Part shown: positions 35,464 through 44,535 of the stretch, piece by piece
Layout of the letters: every line of letters begins with the position of its first letter
How positions within the stretch are numbered: position 1 is the first letter of the stretch
Assembly: GCA_035578175.1 (NCBI GenBank)
Contig: JAQMRL010000010.1
Location: 33,348,784 to 33,412,783, forward strand
Reading direction: 5' to 3'
DNA: 64,000 bases
From: Catonia carolina
Lineage: Eukaryota; Arthropoda; Insecta; Hemiptera; Achilidae
The notes under the pieces: generated by a model
The model's database searches: none
What the model saw: the letters and a program-made list of their open reading frames with translations, nothing else
Told to the model about the DNA's origin: nothing
Position numbers and translations under genes: made by a program

Positions 35464-36270
35464 TTGTGAATGGAGAATTTGAATGATGCAAAATGAAAAT
35501 CAACCTCTGTAGAATTTAAAAATATGGAACATCACCAATTGACACAAAACTAGGTTCTGCAGAAACAAATGTTAGAAATAAAAGTTGTAGGTTTTTTTAT
35601 TTCCTATAACTTTAGTTTTGTACTATACTTTTGTCATAAAATTCATACCAAGGCCGCAATCTTAAAAAATCCCATTTCTGTACAGAATGATTTTGATGAG
35701 AAAAATACCTACGAAAAATCATTAATTGAAACTAAACTAAACATAGTAAATAAATAATGTTTGAATTAAAGTTGTATGCTGTTTAATGTTCTACAACTTT
35801 TAATTGTACACACTTATGCCCTAAATGCATATTAAAGCCGTAACCTTAAAAAAATCAATTTTTACCACGAGAGCACAAAAAATGTAGTAAATGAGGCGAT
35901 TTTTAAATTAAATCGTAGAAGCCGTTTTTTGAGAAAACCGCTAAAATGTGAAAAATCACATGAATAAACTACTACTTCCGGTTGACCGATTCTGATGAAA
36001 ATATTCAATTAAGAGACACCACGAAGACCAAAACGAAACCGGAATGACATAGGTATAGGGGGGATTGGTTTCTTGTGGTACTTTAATTAAGTTCTAAGTT
36101 TCAACTTCGTATGATATTCCGTTCTTGAAATATTTTGTTCACACACAGACCAATCGCTAAAAACATGTGTTTTGAGTCCAGGGGAGCCTGAAAACTCGAT
36201 TTCGAAAAATCGACATGAAAACACGCTTTCCTTCCCTAGATATGAATATAGGGCTAGAGAAAGTAAAAAG
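35464..36270 (+). repeat. Rep-A copy 8, internally altered
   Basis: Left tip missing. The body is recognisable from gatgcaaaatgaaaatcaacc to gggctagagaaagtaaaaag. A non-family stretch (about 36006-36080, including ggtataggggggattgg) interrupts the block after the ccggttgaccgatt motif. Confidence 0.8.
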
Positions 36271-36760
36271 AACGTATTAATTGTTGAAAAAGATAAGGAG
36301 TAAATTGAAATAAAAAAGATAAAATGGTACAAACATGTAAGGTTAAACAAGATTACGAAACAAAATTAGCTAGAACACTATTTCAAGAATGATTAATAAC
36401 GTGAACATTATTCTGTTTAATCATTCTCTTAACTTAGTATTGTAATTATTTAAAAATATGATCATTATGTAATAATGTTAACGACTGAGCTTTAACATGT
36501 CTTTTATTGTCCTTGAATGGAACGATTAGTGTTCCAATAAACAATGTGTTTAATTTTGGACGCATCATATTATAGAAATAAAAATATGGAGTAATTATAT
36601 ACCATTAGAAGAACAAATTAAAATTAAAATAGATTAGACAACCCAGTATTCTTATAACCCAGTATTTCTTTATAACAACAGATTTATTTAAGTTTAACCA
36701 CTTTCAGATACAGTACAATATTCAACAACTCACAATTACATAATAAATACAGTTTTTTTG
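36271..36760. other. Unassigned AT-rich stretch
   Basis: Nothing recognised. Confidence 0.5.
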
Positions 36761-36918
36761 TTAGCACGCTAGCCTACAACGCGGAGGTCCTGAGTTCGAT
36801 TCCCGGCTAAGGTCTTAAAATTTCACAAGTCTAACCCACTGTTCTAGATACATAACCTATCGTAGTCGCTGATAACCAAGCAGTTGATGCGACTTTAGAT
36901 AGACTAAACTAAAAAAAA
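36761..36918 (+). repeat. SINE-F copy 3
   Basis: Head truncated; starts ttagcacgctagcctacaac. B box gagttcgattcccgg and tail tgatgcgactttagatagac, ending in an A run. Confidence 0.83.
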
Positions 36919-37068
36919 GATTATTTGTCCTTTCGGATTGTTATAGACCACATCCAAGATCTACAAATTCAGAAATCGTTTTTTTTTAAAATCATATTTA
37001 AAGAATTTTTTTACTGTATACATTTATTTTTTTCCGTTTATTTCCCTCTTTATAATACGGTCTGTACC

Positions 37069-37442
37069 GCCCAAAACAGACAGGTGGAGAGTTAAATTAT
37101 TTACACTTGATCTGCTAGTTTCAGGGCTACAAAAAATAGTTCTGTTTCTTATCACAAGGTCACCCAATTATATGACTGAATCGTTTAAGAACAGAAGAGG
37201 TAGAGGTGTAAAAAAACACTAGTCGGTGTTATCTCCTCTGAGAGTAATGAATTTATACAGCCGGACTCTGTGGTGAATGAAGTGAAAGTGTTATTTGCAA
37301 GGTGAAAAGTAAATAGATGCTTTTCGGAGGGCTCGGCATGCTGATAAGCATACTTTTCCACTCAGTGAGGAAGGCATTCGTAAATTACCTCACTCCCCGT
37401 TTTACTTAGTAAACTATCTAGAGGATCAAATTAGCCATTCGG
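37069..37442 (+). repeat. Rep-B copy 10
   Basis: gcccaaaacagacaggtgga to aattagccattcggttcc. It keeps the left tip that is missing in most copies. Confidence 0.87.
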
Positions 37443-37883
37443 TTCCTACGTTTACATCTTCCCGTTTTATTCTTATGATTTCAAGGTCATTGCAGACATT
37501 CGACAAGCTAACATACTATATTTTTAATTTTTGTATCCGAGGCAGCAAGAAAAACTGTGTTCACTCCCCCGCAATGGTCAAGTAAGTAGTGTAGGACTCA
37601 ATTCAGGCGTCTTCGTCCAATCGAAAGAAGGCTGCAACCGCCTAAACCAAAAACCCGCCACCTGGCCACTTGATTTGAAAACTGTAAAAATCCTCTAACT
37701 GTCATCAGTGAGACTTGAAAGGGAATTGCAGTCTAGTCTAATTCGCCCCTCGCTATCACCGATCACAACTCATTCTCTCATTTTCATTGCTACCAGAGCT
37801 ACTTGAAAAATTAAAAAGTTTAAAAACGTCTGATTTTTGTAAGAAAATAATTGGGAATTTTTGAGTACACTACAATAATTACA
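37443..37883. other. Unassigned stretch, relatively GC-rich
   Basis: 37540-37800 contains ccgcctaaaccaaaaacccg and similar C-rich words with no open frame on either strand. Could be a repeat seen only once here. Confidence 0.45.
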
Positions 37884-38036
37884 ATTCGTTTATTTCTGGG
37901 TGATGATGTATACATAAGCTTTGGGTTGTGTGTACGTAATGATAAGACGTAAAGATGAAAAATCTCACGCCTGACCGAGAATCGGATACGAGACCCTGAC
38001 GTAGAAGCCAATAACTCTGATTGCTATACCAACCGT
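37884..38036 (-). repeat. SINE-E copy 1
   Basis: Minus strand: a decayed tRNA-like head (gttggtatagcaatcag, cgtatccgattctcgg) and the tail aagcttatgtatacatcatc shared with the copy at 63121. Confidence 0.8.
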
Positions 38037-38690
38037 TTAATTAACAAATAAGGAATCTTACGAATGACACAGAATTTTAAGATAGTTTGAATGACTACGA
38101 GGTTTCTGCGTTAAAAAACTTTATAAAAAGTCATGAGGCAACTACAAACAAATTATAACAGAGCTTCTTAATAATAACCGCAAATCTAATTAGTAAAACG
38201 TATGAAAGTATCTGGAAAATTGTATTGAAAATTATATTAACATGATAGTCCATCAAACGAAAGGTACTTTCAGTTTTAAATAAAATTTAATCATAATAAA
38301 TATAATTTTTAATGAGTTTACATTCATTATTATCTAATCACAGGATAATAATATACATCCTGAGGGTACCCAATACACAGAGATAGCGTTCGTTAAATGT
38401 CAATGGCTTGTTTACGTAAACAATGGCTATTACAAACAATAACCAAGATAATGATAATATCGGACAAACTAGATCATTAATTAATGAATGTTATTATAAA
38501 ATTAATCAAATATAAAATGGATCAGGGACAAAAATGAAAGGGATATCCCAGACAAAATTCAGAAAATAATTTATCAAAAAGGTTTTTTGAAAGAACTAGT
38601 TATCAAAAGATAACATGAATTTTTGTTGCAGAATAATCATTTACCTTCCGTAACTTTATTTTTGTAGTTATTTAAAAAAATATTTTGTTA
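38037..38690. other. Unassigned AT-rich stretch
   Basis: Nothing recognised. Confidence 0.5.
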
Positions 38691-38692
38691 TA

Positions 38693-39700
38693 GTAGGTGT
38701 TTCGGAACTCTCTGGAGCCACGTTGTAACATTATTCCTTAGGTCGAAACAAACAGAAATTACGACATAACCTAACCGTTGGTCTCAGGTGCTTACTTTTC
38801 TGTCTGTAAGTCAGTTTGTCTTTTTTACAAATTATTTCATATTTGAATAATCGTTAACGATATTAACTTGAAATTTGGTATTGGGTGTCACAATGACAAG
38901 ATATTGAAATTGTGTAAGCTTAATTAAATAAAAATGTAAAAAAATAAAACTTGCGGCTTTCCAAAATGTCAATTTAATTTTTTTCGAAAACCTATGCTTT
39001 TGTTATAAACATAGCTGGAAAACAAAAAATTCGTATTTACACGATGAATCCAACAACACCACGCGCAGGTCAATCGGATGTGAAATAACGGAAATATTGT
39101 ATTTTTTATGTTATTGAAACATAATCTCACTTTTAGAAATAGCCAAAAGAAACTTACAATTTTTAACTTAAATTTATTTATTTTGTTCCGTTATTTAACA
39201 CGCAATTCTGTGCTAATTCATTTTATAAAAAAAGAAAATTTTTAGGAATTAGCAAAAGTGAGAGGTTATGTTTTAATAACATAAAAAATGTAATATTTTA
39301 GTTATTTCACATCCGATTGATCTGAACTAGGTGTTGGACTCGTTTAAATGCGCAATTTTTGTCTTCCTGCTATATTTTCAACAAAACCATAGGTTTTCGG
39401 AAAGAAATTAAATTTACATTTTTACAAAGCCGCCATTTTAAAATTTATTACACTGATTTTATTAAGTATTGCACAATTCAATATCTTGTCATTGGGATTA
39501 CTAATGTCAAATTTCAAGTTAATATCGTTAACGATTAATGAGATATGAAACGGTTGTAAAAAAGGCAATCAGACCTACAGACAGAAAATTAGACACCTGA
39601 GACCAATGCTTATGTGGTAATTTCTGTTTGTCTCGACCCAAGGAATAATGTTACAAAGTATGTTATGTCCTGATAGTTCTGAAAGTTCCGAAACACCCAG
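38693..39700. mobile_element. Fold-back DNA element, two arms of about 450 bp
   Basis: TA flanks both sides (38691-38692 and 39701-39702). The left arm (38693 to about 39141) and right arm (about 39243-39700) are inverted copies of each other, starting g/ctaggtgtttcggaac, with roughly one mismatch per ten bases by eye. Only about 100 bp lies between the arms. No coding frame is present. The TIR start resembles many mariner-like MITEs; assignment to Tc1/mariner rests on the TA target and is an inference. Confidence 0.85.
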
Positions 39701-39724
39701 TATATGTGTGATATATGAGTTTGC

Positions 39725-40160
39725 TTGCTTTTAGGGCCTCATTGGACCACTTAAATCAAATTTAGAAATCCTTCTTGGTTTGGTTTTAGGATTCTTACGC
39801 TTTTCCCAATAATTCTTCCTATTTTCGGATCTGATCTGTCTAATTTTATCTGTACAAATCATTGACAACGGAGCTGGAGTTTTTTCGACGAACTTTGTGT
39901 CTTTATCTTTAAGCAACTTGCTGTTCAAATTTTTCTAAAATATCTTGTTCTGCAATGTTAAGTTCTTGCATATCTTACTTTACTTCGGCCAACCACCTTG
40001 AATGATTTTTTCCCGAGTTAAATATAGAAATAAGTTGTTTAGTTACTCGGTTGTCCGGTATTCTAAGTAAATGCCCGAAGAAAGAAATTCGTTTATTCCG
40101 CATTATGTCAGTAATTGGCTCGATTTCACGGTGTAGAGTTCAGAATTATGCATTAAGATC
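39725..40160 (-). pseudogene. LINE ORF2 C-terminal fragment
   Basis: On the minus strand: MRNKRISFFGHLLRIPDNRV, KQLISIFNSGKNHSRWLAEV and MQELNIAEQDILEKFEQQ, followed after frameshifts by a basic tail ending near 39731. It is closely similar over its whole length to the fragment at 62372-62822, in the same orientation, so the two are copies of one 3' end. Both lack the RT core. Confidence 0.85.
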
Positions 40161-40804
40161 CAGATATCGTTGATATATGAGTTTATAGTAAAAAATTTGC
40201 AAATATTAAGTCACATATGTTAAAATTCACAAATTATAATAAATGTAATGATGTAAGATCGTTAAATTGACAAACTACGTTTGAATATGTTACGAGTATT
40301 TAGTATTTAGGACAGTAACTTCTTGAACATGTTTAATTACCGTTTTACACATAACGATCATTTAATTTACATGTGAATAGCAATGTGTAATAGTGAATTT
40401 TAAAATAAAACAAGTAAAAATGCTGTTCTACTAAAAATCTTTAAGTAACTCTACGAACGATGAAAATGTGTGGTTTAAAATTCCAGTGAAAAGAACTTTT
40501 ACATAAAAAATCCCTGAAAGGATTTACTCAGTCGGAAGTCACTTTCATCAATGATTGACAAAGACGGAACTAAGGTACTGAGAAAAATTGCTGAATCATC
40601 AGCTACGTATTTTCCTTTTAGTAAAATGCTTAATAATAGTTAAACTTCCTCATTCAATTTAATAGGAAAACTGCTACTATTTATCACCTATTCATAAAAC
40701 GTAGAAAAACGTCATTAAAACCACGTAATTATACTGAGAAAAACTGTAATTAAATAGGGGACATTTCATCTCAAACATAATAGCTACTTAAAATCTTTCT
40801 ATAA
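40161..40804. other. Unassigned AT-rich stretch
   Basis: Nothing recognised. Confidence 0.5.
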
Positions 40805-40829
40805 TTAATAATAATAATAATAATAATAA
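40805..40829. repeat. (AAT)n microsatellite
   Basis: About eight taa/aat units, next to SINE-C copy 7. Confidence 0.85.
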
Positions 40830-40846
40830 ATATTTATTAGCAAACA

Positions 40847-40968
40847 GAGATCTGGCATGTAAATGATCTGCTCATTTAGTCATTGGGTTGTTTATTGTTC
40901 TAAATTGAACAACAAAATCGATATCTGAACACAAAATCTAAATTGAGAAGCAACGTACACAAATTAGC
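40847..40968 (+). repeat. SINE-C copy 7, 3' fragment
   Basis: Recognisable from gcatgtaaatgatctgctca to agcaacgtacacaaattag; a small local duplication (aacaaaatc/acacaaaatc) is present. Preceded by an (AAT)n tract at 40805-40829. Confidence 0.65.
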
Positions 40969-41069
40969 GTAAAAAAATTATACCTTCCGAAAAAGAGACT
41001 ACTCTAAAAGTTAGCATTTATTATACAATAGTAATATTTATTAAATTATTTGTTTTTAAATTTAATTAA

Positions 41070-41425
41070 TAAATTATTTGCACTCAATCTGTTGGTTTCA
41101 GGGCTACAAAATAGTTCTGTTTCTTATCACATGGTCAGCCAATAAAATGACTGAATAATTTCAGACAGAAGAGGTAGAAATTTAAAAAAAAAACATTATT
41201 CAGAGTTATCTCCTCTGAGAATAATGAATTTCATCATTATACAGCCAGACACTCTGGTGAATGAAGTGAAGGTGTCATTTGGAGGGTGGAAAATGAAAAT
41301 ATGTCTTTGGCATGCTGATAAGCATACTTTTCAACTAAGCGAGAAAGGCAACTACCTCATTCCTCGTTTTACTCAGTAAAACGTCAAGAGGTTCATCAAG
41401 CCTTTCGGCTGATGACCTAAACACA
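41070..41425 (+). repeat. Rep-B copy 11
   Basis: From aaattatttgcactcaatct to cggctgatgacctaaacac. The central block is shortened. Confidence 0.87.
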
Positions 41426-42556
41426 ATTTTTATTCGCCCGTTGATGTATGCGAACCCAATATTCTCCGAAGCAAGTAAATTGTTAGTTAGTTTGTATGTT
41501 TAACTCACAAAAATAATGATTTATTATTGTTTTTAATTTTCTTCCATTACAAATTAGAAACGCTCTTAAGAGTGAAAGACAAAAAGAACATAAAATGTTT
41601 TATAACAGAACAATATGAAAACGTCTAGCGTTTGTCTAGATAGCGCGCAATGAAAATAAGAATAAAGTGAAGTACCTACTTTTAGATTTTTAAAGAAAAA
41701 AGTTGACAAGTTTTATTATTAACAAACAGAATAGAATGGGACTGACGCCAGCGAAATTATAACACATTATTACCGGTTCAATCCGATGAAAAAATCACAA
41801 AGAAACACGTGTCAAACGATATTACAGGAACTTCGATTTTAAAGAAACTGAACTTTATACTTAAATACAACAGTTGTATTTAAGTATAAAGTTCAGTTTC
41901 TTTAAAATCGTAACAGTTACTGTTACGTATTACGCCAGCATTTATGGGATATTTTATTTAGTTAACTCGTTCAAATAATTTAATGCAAAAGAGTAATCCG
42001 CTAAAATTGAATTACAACACATATCTCAAATTAAAAATCTGTTTAAATATTTAATGATTCCAAGAATAATGAGACAATATCTAAAAGGAAAGTATTGGTT
42101 CTAGACTTCTCTACTAGGACCGAGTTTGTAGAAGTTTAATGTAAATAGTAATAATAGTTAAATCTGGTTATTTCCACGAAATAGTTAAAAACATAGTGAA
42201 TGAATGGTTAGGTATAATAAAGGGCTACTGTTGTGACGGCTACCTAAGAAGGGTTGGAATATCTCTTTGGATAAATAACTCTTTTGTAACGATGTGGTAA
42301 CTCTTTATTCAATCCTAATTTGTTTAACTTTTGTTAAGCGACTTCCAGAATCCGACAGAAAGAATTTGTATCTTTATTTATATCGAAATTTCCATGGGTT
42401 AGGTAATTAAAGAGCTAGGCCGCTTGAAGTTGGTTAGTCTTGATTTGCCATTCAGTGAGTGAATTGTGCACGGCGTAGTAGTTACGTTGGAGAAGGTCTA
42501 ACGTCTGATGTGTATAATCTAACGTTTACTGTGTCTCGTGTAATTGGCTGTGAGAA
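41426..42556. other. Unassigned stretch with the 77-nt hairpin
   Basis: Apart from the hairpin at 41834-41910, the less AT-rich part 42400-42540 has an initiator-like attcagtgag at about 42450 but no TATA box or open frame. Confidence 0.45.
41834..41910. repeat. Perfect 38-bp inverted repeat with 1-nt centre
   Basis: The left arm 41834-41871 (starts cgattttaaagaaactgaac) and right arm 41873-41910 are exact reverse complements around a single A at 41872. A second palindrome, cgtaacag tta ctgttacg, follows at 41909-41927. An RNA from either strand would make a 38-bp duplex. Origin unknown: local inverted duplication, tip-to-tip transposon remnant, or assembly artefact. Confidence 0.95.
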
Positions 42557-42724
42557 TTTTTTTTATTTAACGTCCGACTGTTTGCAATTACTGCTAATGC
42601 AGACGGTGAGAAGGGTGATAGATGAAAATGAGTGACGAAAAAAGCCAAACCTGATTGGGAATTGAACCCAGGACCCCGGCGTAGAAGCCAGTAGTACTAA
42701 CCACTACGCCAACATGGCGGCCCT
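42557..42724 (-). repeat. SINE-D copy 2
   Basis: Same family, minus strand: atgttggcgtagtggttagt head, gggttcaattcccaa B box, cgtctgcattagcagtaatt tail, then T-rich on the plus strand. Lies 43 bp before the mariner left end. Confidence 0.88.
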
Positions 42725-42767
42725 GGTTGTAAGAAGGATTTAGTTTAATTAAGTAAAAGATAATATA

Positions 42768-44028
42768 CGGGGGAGTACCCAAAAGTATCCGGAATAGCTC
42801 TGCTGTGGGCGGAGCTTGTGCAGTACAAATTCCCGCCACTAGGCTGCTTGTAGCGCAACTCATTGCCAGTTCAATGCCATTTTGTTCGTTGATCTAGCTT
42901 GTTCTGTTCTCGTGCAGTGATTGTTCTCGCTAGTGCTGTTTTGTGCTCGTGTCGTTTTTCATGATGGCAAGTTTTAATGAACAACGTGCGGCTGTGAAAT
43001 TTTGCTTCTTGCTCGGTAAAAACGCCGCGGAAACAGTTGTAATGTTGAACACAGCTTACAAAGACGACGCTATTGGAAAAACCCACGTGTACGAGTGGTT
43101 TTTGCGCTTTAAAAATGGCGACATGTCGATTGAGAACAAACCTCGTTCTGGACGACCGTCGACTTCCCGAACAGACGAAAATGTTGTGAAAGTGAAAGAA
43201 ATTGTACGAACAGACCGACGACAGACCATTGACCAAATATCACAGGTTAGTGGGTTATCTTGGAGCTCAGTCCAACGCATTTTAACAGAAGACTTGACAA
43301 TGAAAAGAGTCGCTGCCAAGTTTGTGCCTCGGGTTCTGACAGACACTCAAAAGGAACGTCGAATTGAAACGTGTAGTGATTTGAAACAACAGCTTGAAAC
43401 TGATCCAGATTTCATGTCAAAGATCATTACGGGTGACGAGTCTTGGTACTATGGGTACGACCCAGAAATCAAACAACAATCCAGTCAATGGAAGACTTCA
43501 TTATCACCCCGACCAAAAAAAAGTCGTCAAGTCAGATCGAACATCAAAACAATGCTGATTTGTTTTTTTGATGTGAGGGGAATTGTCCATTCAGAGTTCG
43601 TTCCACCAGGCCAGACGGTAAATCAAGCTTTTTATCTTGAAGTGTTAAGAAGACTACGAAACAGCATTCGTCGTAAAAGACCTAATTTGTGGCAGACAGG
43701 GGACTGGTTTTTTCACCACGACAACGCGCCTGCACATACGGTAATCTCGGTTACCCAGTTTGTGGCGAAAAACGGCATGGTGTTGCTACCACACGCACCG
43801 TACTCACCCGATCTGGCTCCGTGTGATTTTTTCTTGTTCCCACGCATGAAAAGGGGCATGAAAGGTCTCCGATTTAACAACGTTGATGATGTCAAGAAAA
43901 AAACGACGGATGAGCTGGCAGCCATCACTGAAGAGGAGTACAAAAAATGTTTTGAACAGTGGAAGCACCGGTGGGACAAATGTATTAGTTGTAATGGAGA
44001 GTATTTTTTGGTCTTTCAATCACAATAA
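42768..44028 (+). mobile_element. Mariner transposon lacking its 3' inverted repeat
   Basis: The left end starts after TA at 42766-42767 with cgggggagtacccaaaagta, a mariner-like TIR, followed by a leader of about 175 bp and an intact transposase ORF. The reverse complement of this TIR does not occur downstream before the Rep-B copy at 44145. Instead, the ORF end runs into a perfect inverted repeat, so the 3' end has been lost or replaced. This copy should be unable to move by itself but could supply transposase in trans (inference). Confidence 0.85.
42943..44028 (+). CDS. Mariner transposase with intact D,D34D triad
   Basis: The frame is 361 codons. The true start may be the Met at residue 7 or 8, since MASFNEQRAAVKFCFLLGK is the usual kind of mariner N-terminus. 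It has an HTH region at about 10-125 with the linker KPRSGRPST, the motif VPRVLTDTQK at about 128-137, then the catalytic residues D165 (TGDESW), D260 (HHDNAPAH) and D295 (YSPDLAPCDFF). The D260-D295 spacing is 34 residues. No internal stop or frameshift. The last residues after NGEYF (LVFQSQ) are encoded by one arm of an inverted repeat, so the native C-terminus may have been altered. It belongs to a different mariner lineage from the transposase at 54548: the two differ throughout the N-terminal half and in TIR sequence. Confidence 0.93.
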   Translation: MLVSFFMMASFNEQRAAVKFCFLLGKNAAETVVMLNTAYKDDAIGKTHVYEWFLRFKNGDMSIENKPRSGRPSTSRTDENVVKVKEIVRTDRRQTIDQISQVSGLSWSSVQRILTEDLTMKRVAAKFVPRVLTDTQKERRIETCSDLKQQLETDPDFMSKIITGDESWYYGYDPEIKQQSSQWKTSLSPRPKKSRQVRSNIKTMLICFFDVRGIVHSEFVPPGQTVNQAFYLEVLRRLRNSIRRKRPNLWQTGDWFFHHDNAPAHTVISVTQFVAKNGMVLLPHAPYSPDLAPCDFFLFPRMKRGMKGLRFNNVDDVKKKTTDELAAITEEEYKKCFEQWKHRWDKCISCNGEYFLVFQSQ

Positions 44029-44051
44029 TTGTTATTGAAAGACCAAAAACA
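44006..44051. repeat. Perfect inverted repeat at the mariner 3' break
   Basis: The arm tttttggtctttcaat at the end of the transposase frame is mirrored by attgaaagaccaaaaa a few bases later, around a short centre (cacaataattgtt). The right arm and following bases also occur at about 2623-2656, in an unrelated context. This suggests that a short repeat or recombination junction replaced the mariner 3' end. Confidence 0.7.
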
Positions 44052-44073
44052 AATGGCTGTGTTCTGTGACTGT

Positions 44074-44143
44074 GTTCATAGGTTATAATAGGTTCATAGG
44101 TGTTCTAGGTGTTCATAGGTTTTAGTTATTATAACCTATGAAC
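44074..44143. repeat. 17-bp perfect inverted repeat between mariner and Rep-B
   Basis: gttcataggttataata at 44074-44090 is the exact reverse complement of 44127-44143. Inside the loop, ggttcatagg-type words repeat in tandem. The word gttcataggttataat also occurs at about 2611-2626. It could form a hairpin. Class unknown. Confidence 0.7.
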
Positions 44144-44144
44144 T

Positions 44145-44535
44145 GCCCATAACAGACAGGTGGAGTGTCAAAGTATTGACACTCAATCTGTTCGTTGCAG
44201 GGCTAAAATAAATAGTTCTGTTTCTTATCACATGGTCAGCCAATTTAATGACTGAATTATTTAAGAACAGAAGAGGTAGAGGTGTAAAATACACTAATCA
44301 GAGTTATCTCCTCTGAAAGTAATGAATTTCATTATACAGCCAGACCCTGTAGTGATTAAAGTGAAGGCGTCATTTGCAGGATGGAAAGTAGATGGTTTTC
44401 GGAGGGCCGGGCATGCTGATAAGCGTACTTTTCCACTCAGTGAGGAAGGTAATGGTAAACCACCTCACTCCTCGTTTTACTTAGTAAAACCTCTACAGGT
44501 TCAAACCAGCCTTTTGGCTGATGACCTAAACAACA
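44145..44535 (+). repeat. Rep-B copy 12, full length
   Basis: The best copy, 391 bp, from gcccataacagacaggtgga to ctgatgacctaaacaac. A frame of over 70 codons is open from the ATG at 44322 (MNFIIQPDPVV..., ending SLLADDLNNN). Hairpins: catgctgataagcat, and cagccttttggctg, whose minus-strand form in other copies (cagccgaaaggctg) closes a GAAA loop. Confidence 0.92.

Noticed and set aside
43056..43346. Minus-strand frames opposite the mariner transposase
   Set aside because: These are shadows of the transposase coding sequence. The same applies to 42871-43236, 43713-43979, 43804-44019, 54370-54609 and 55117-55341.
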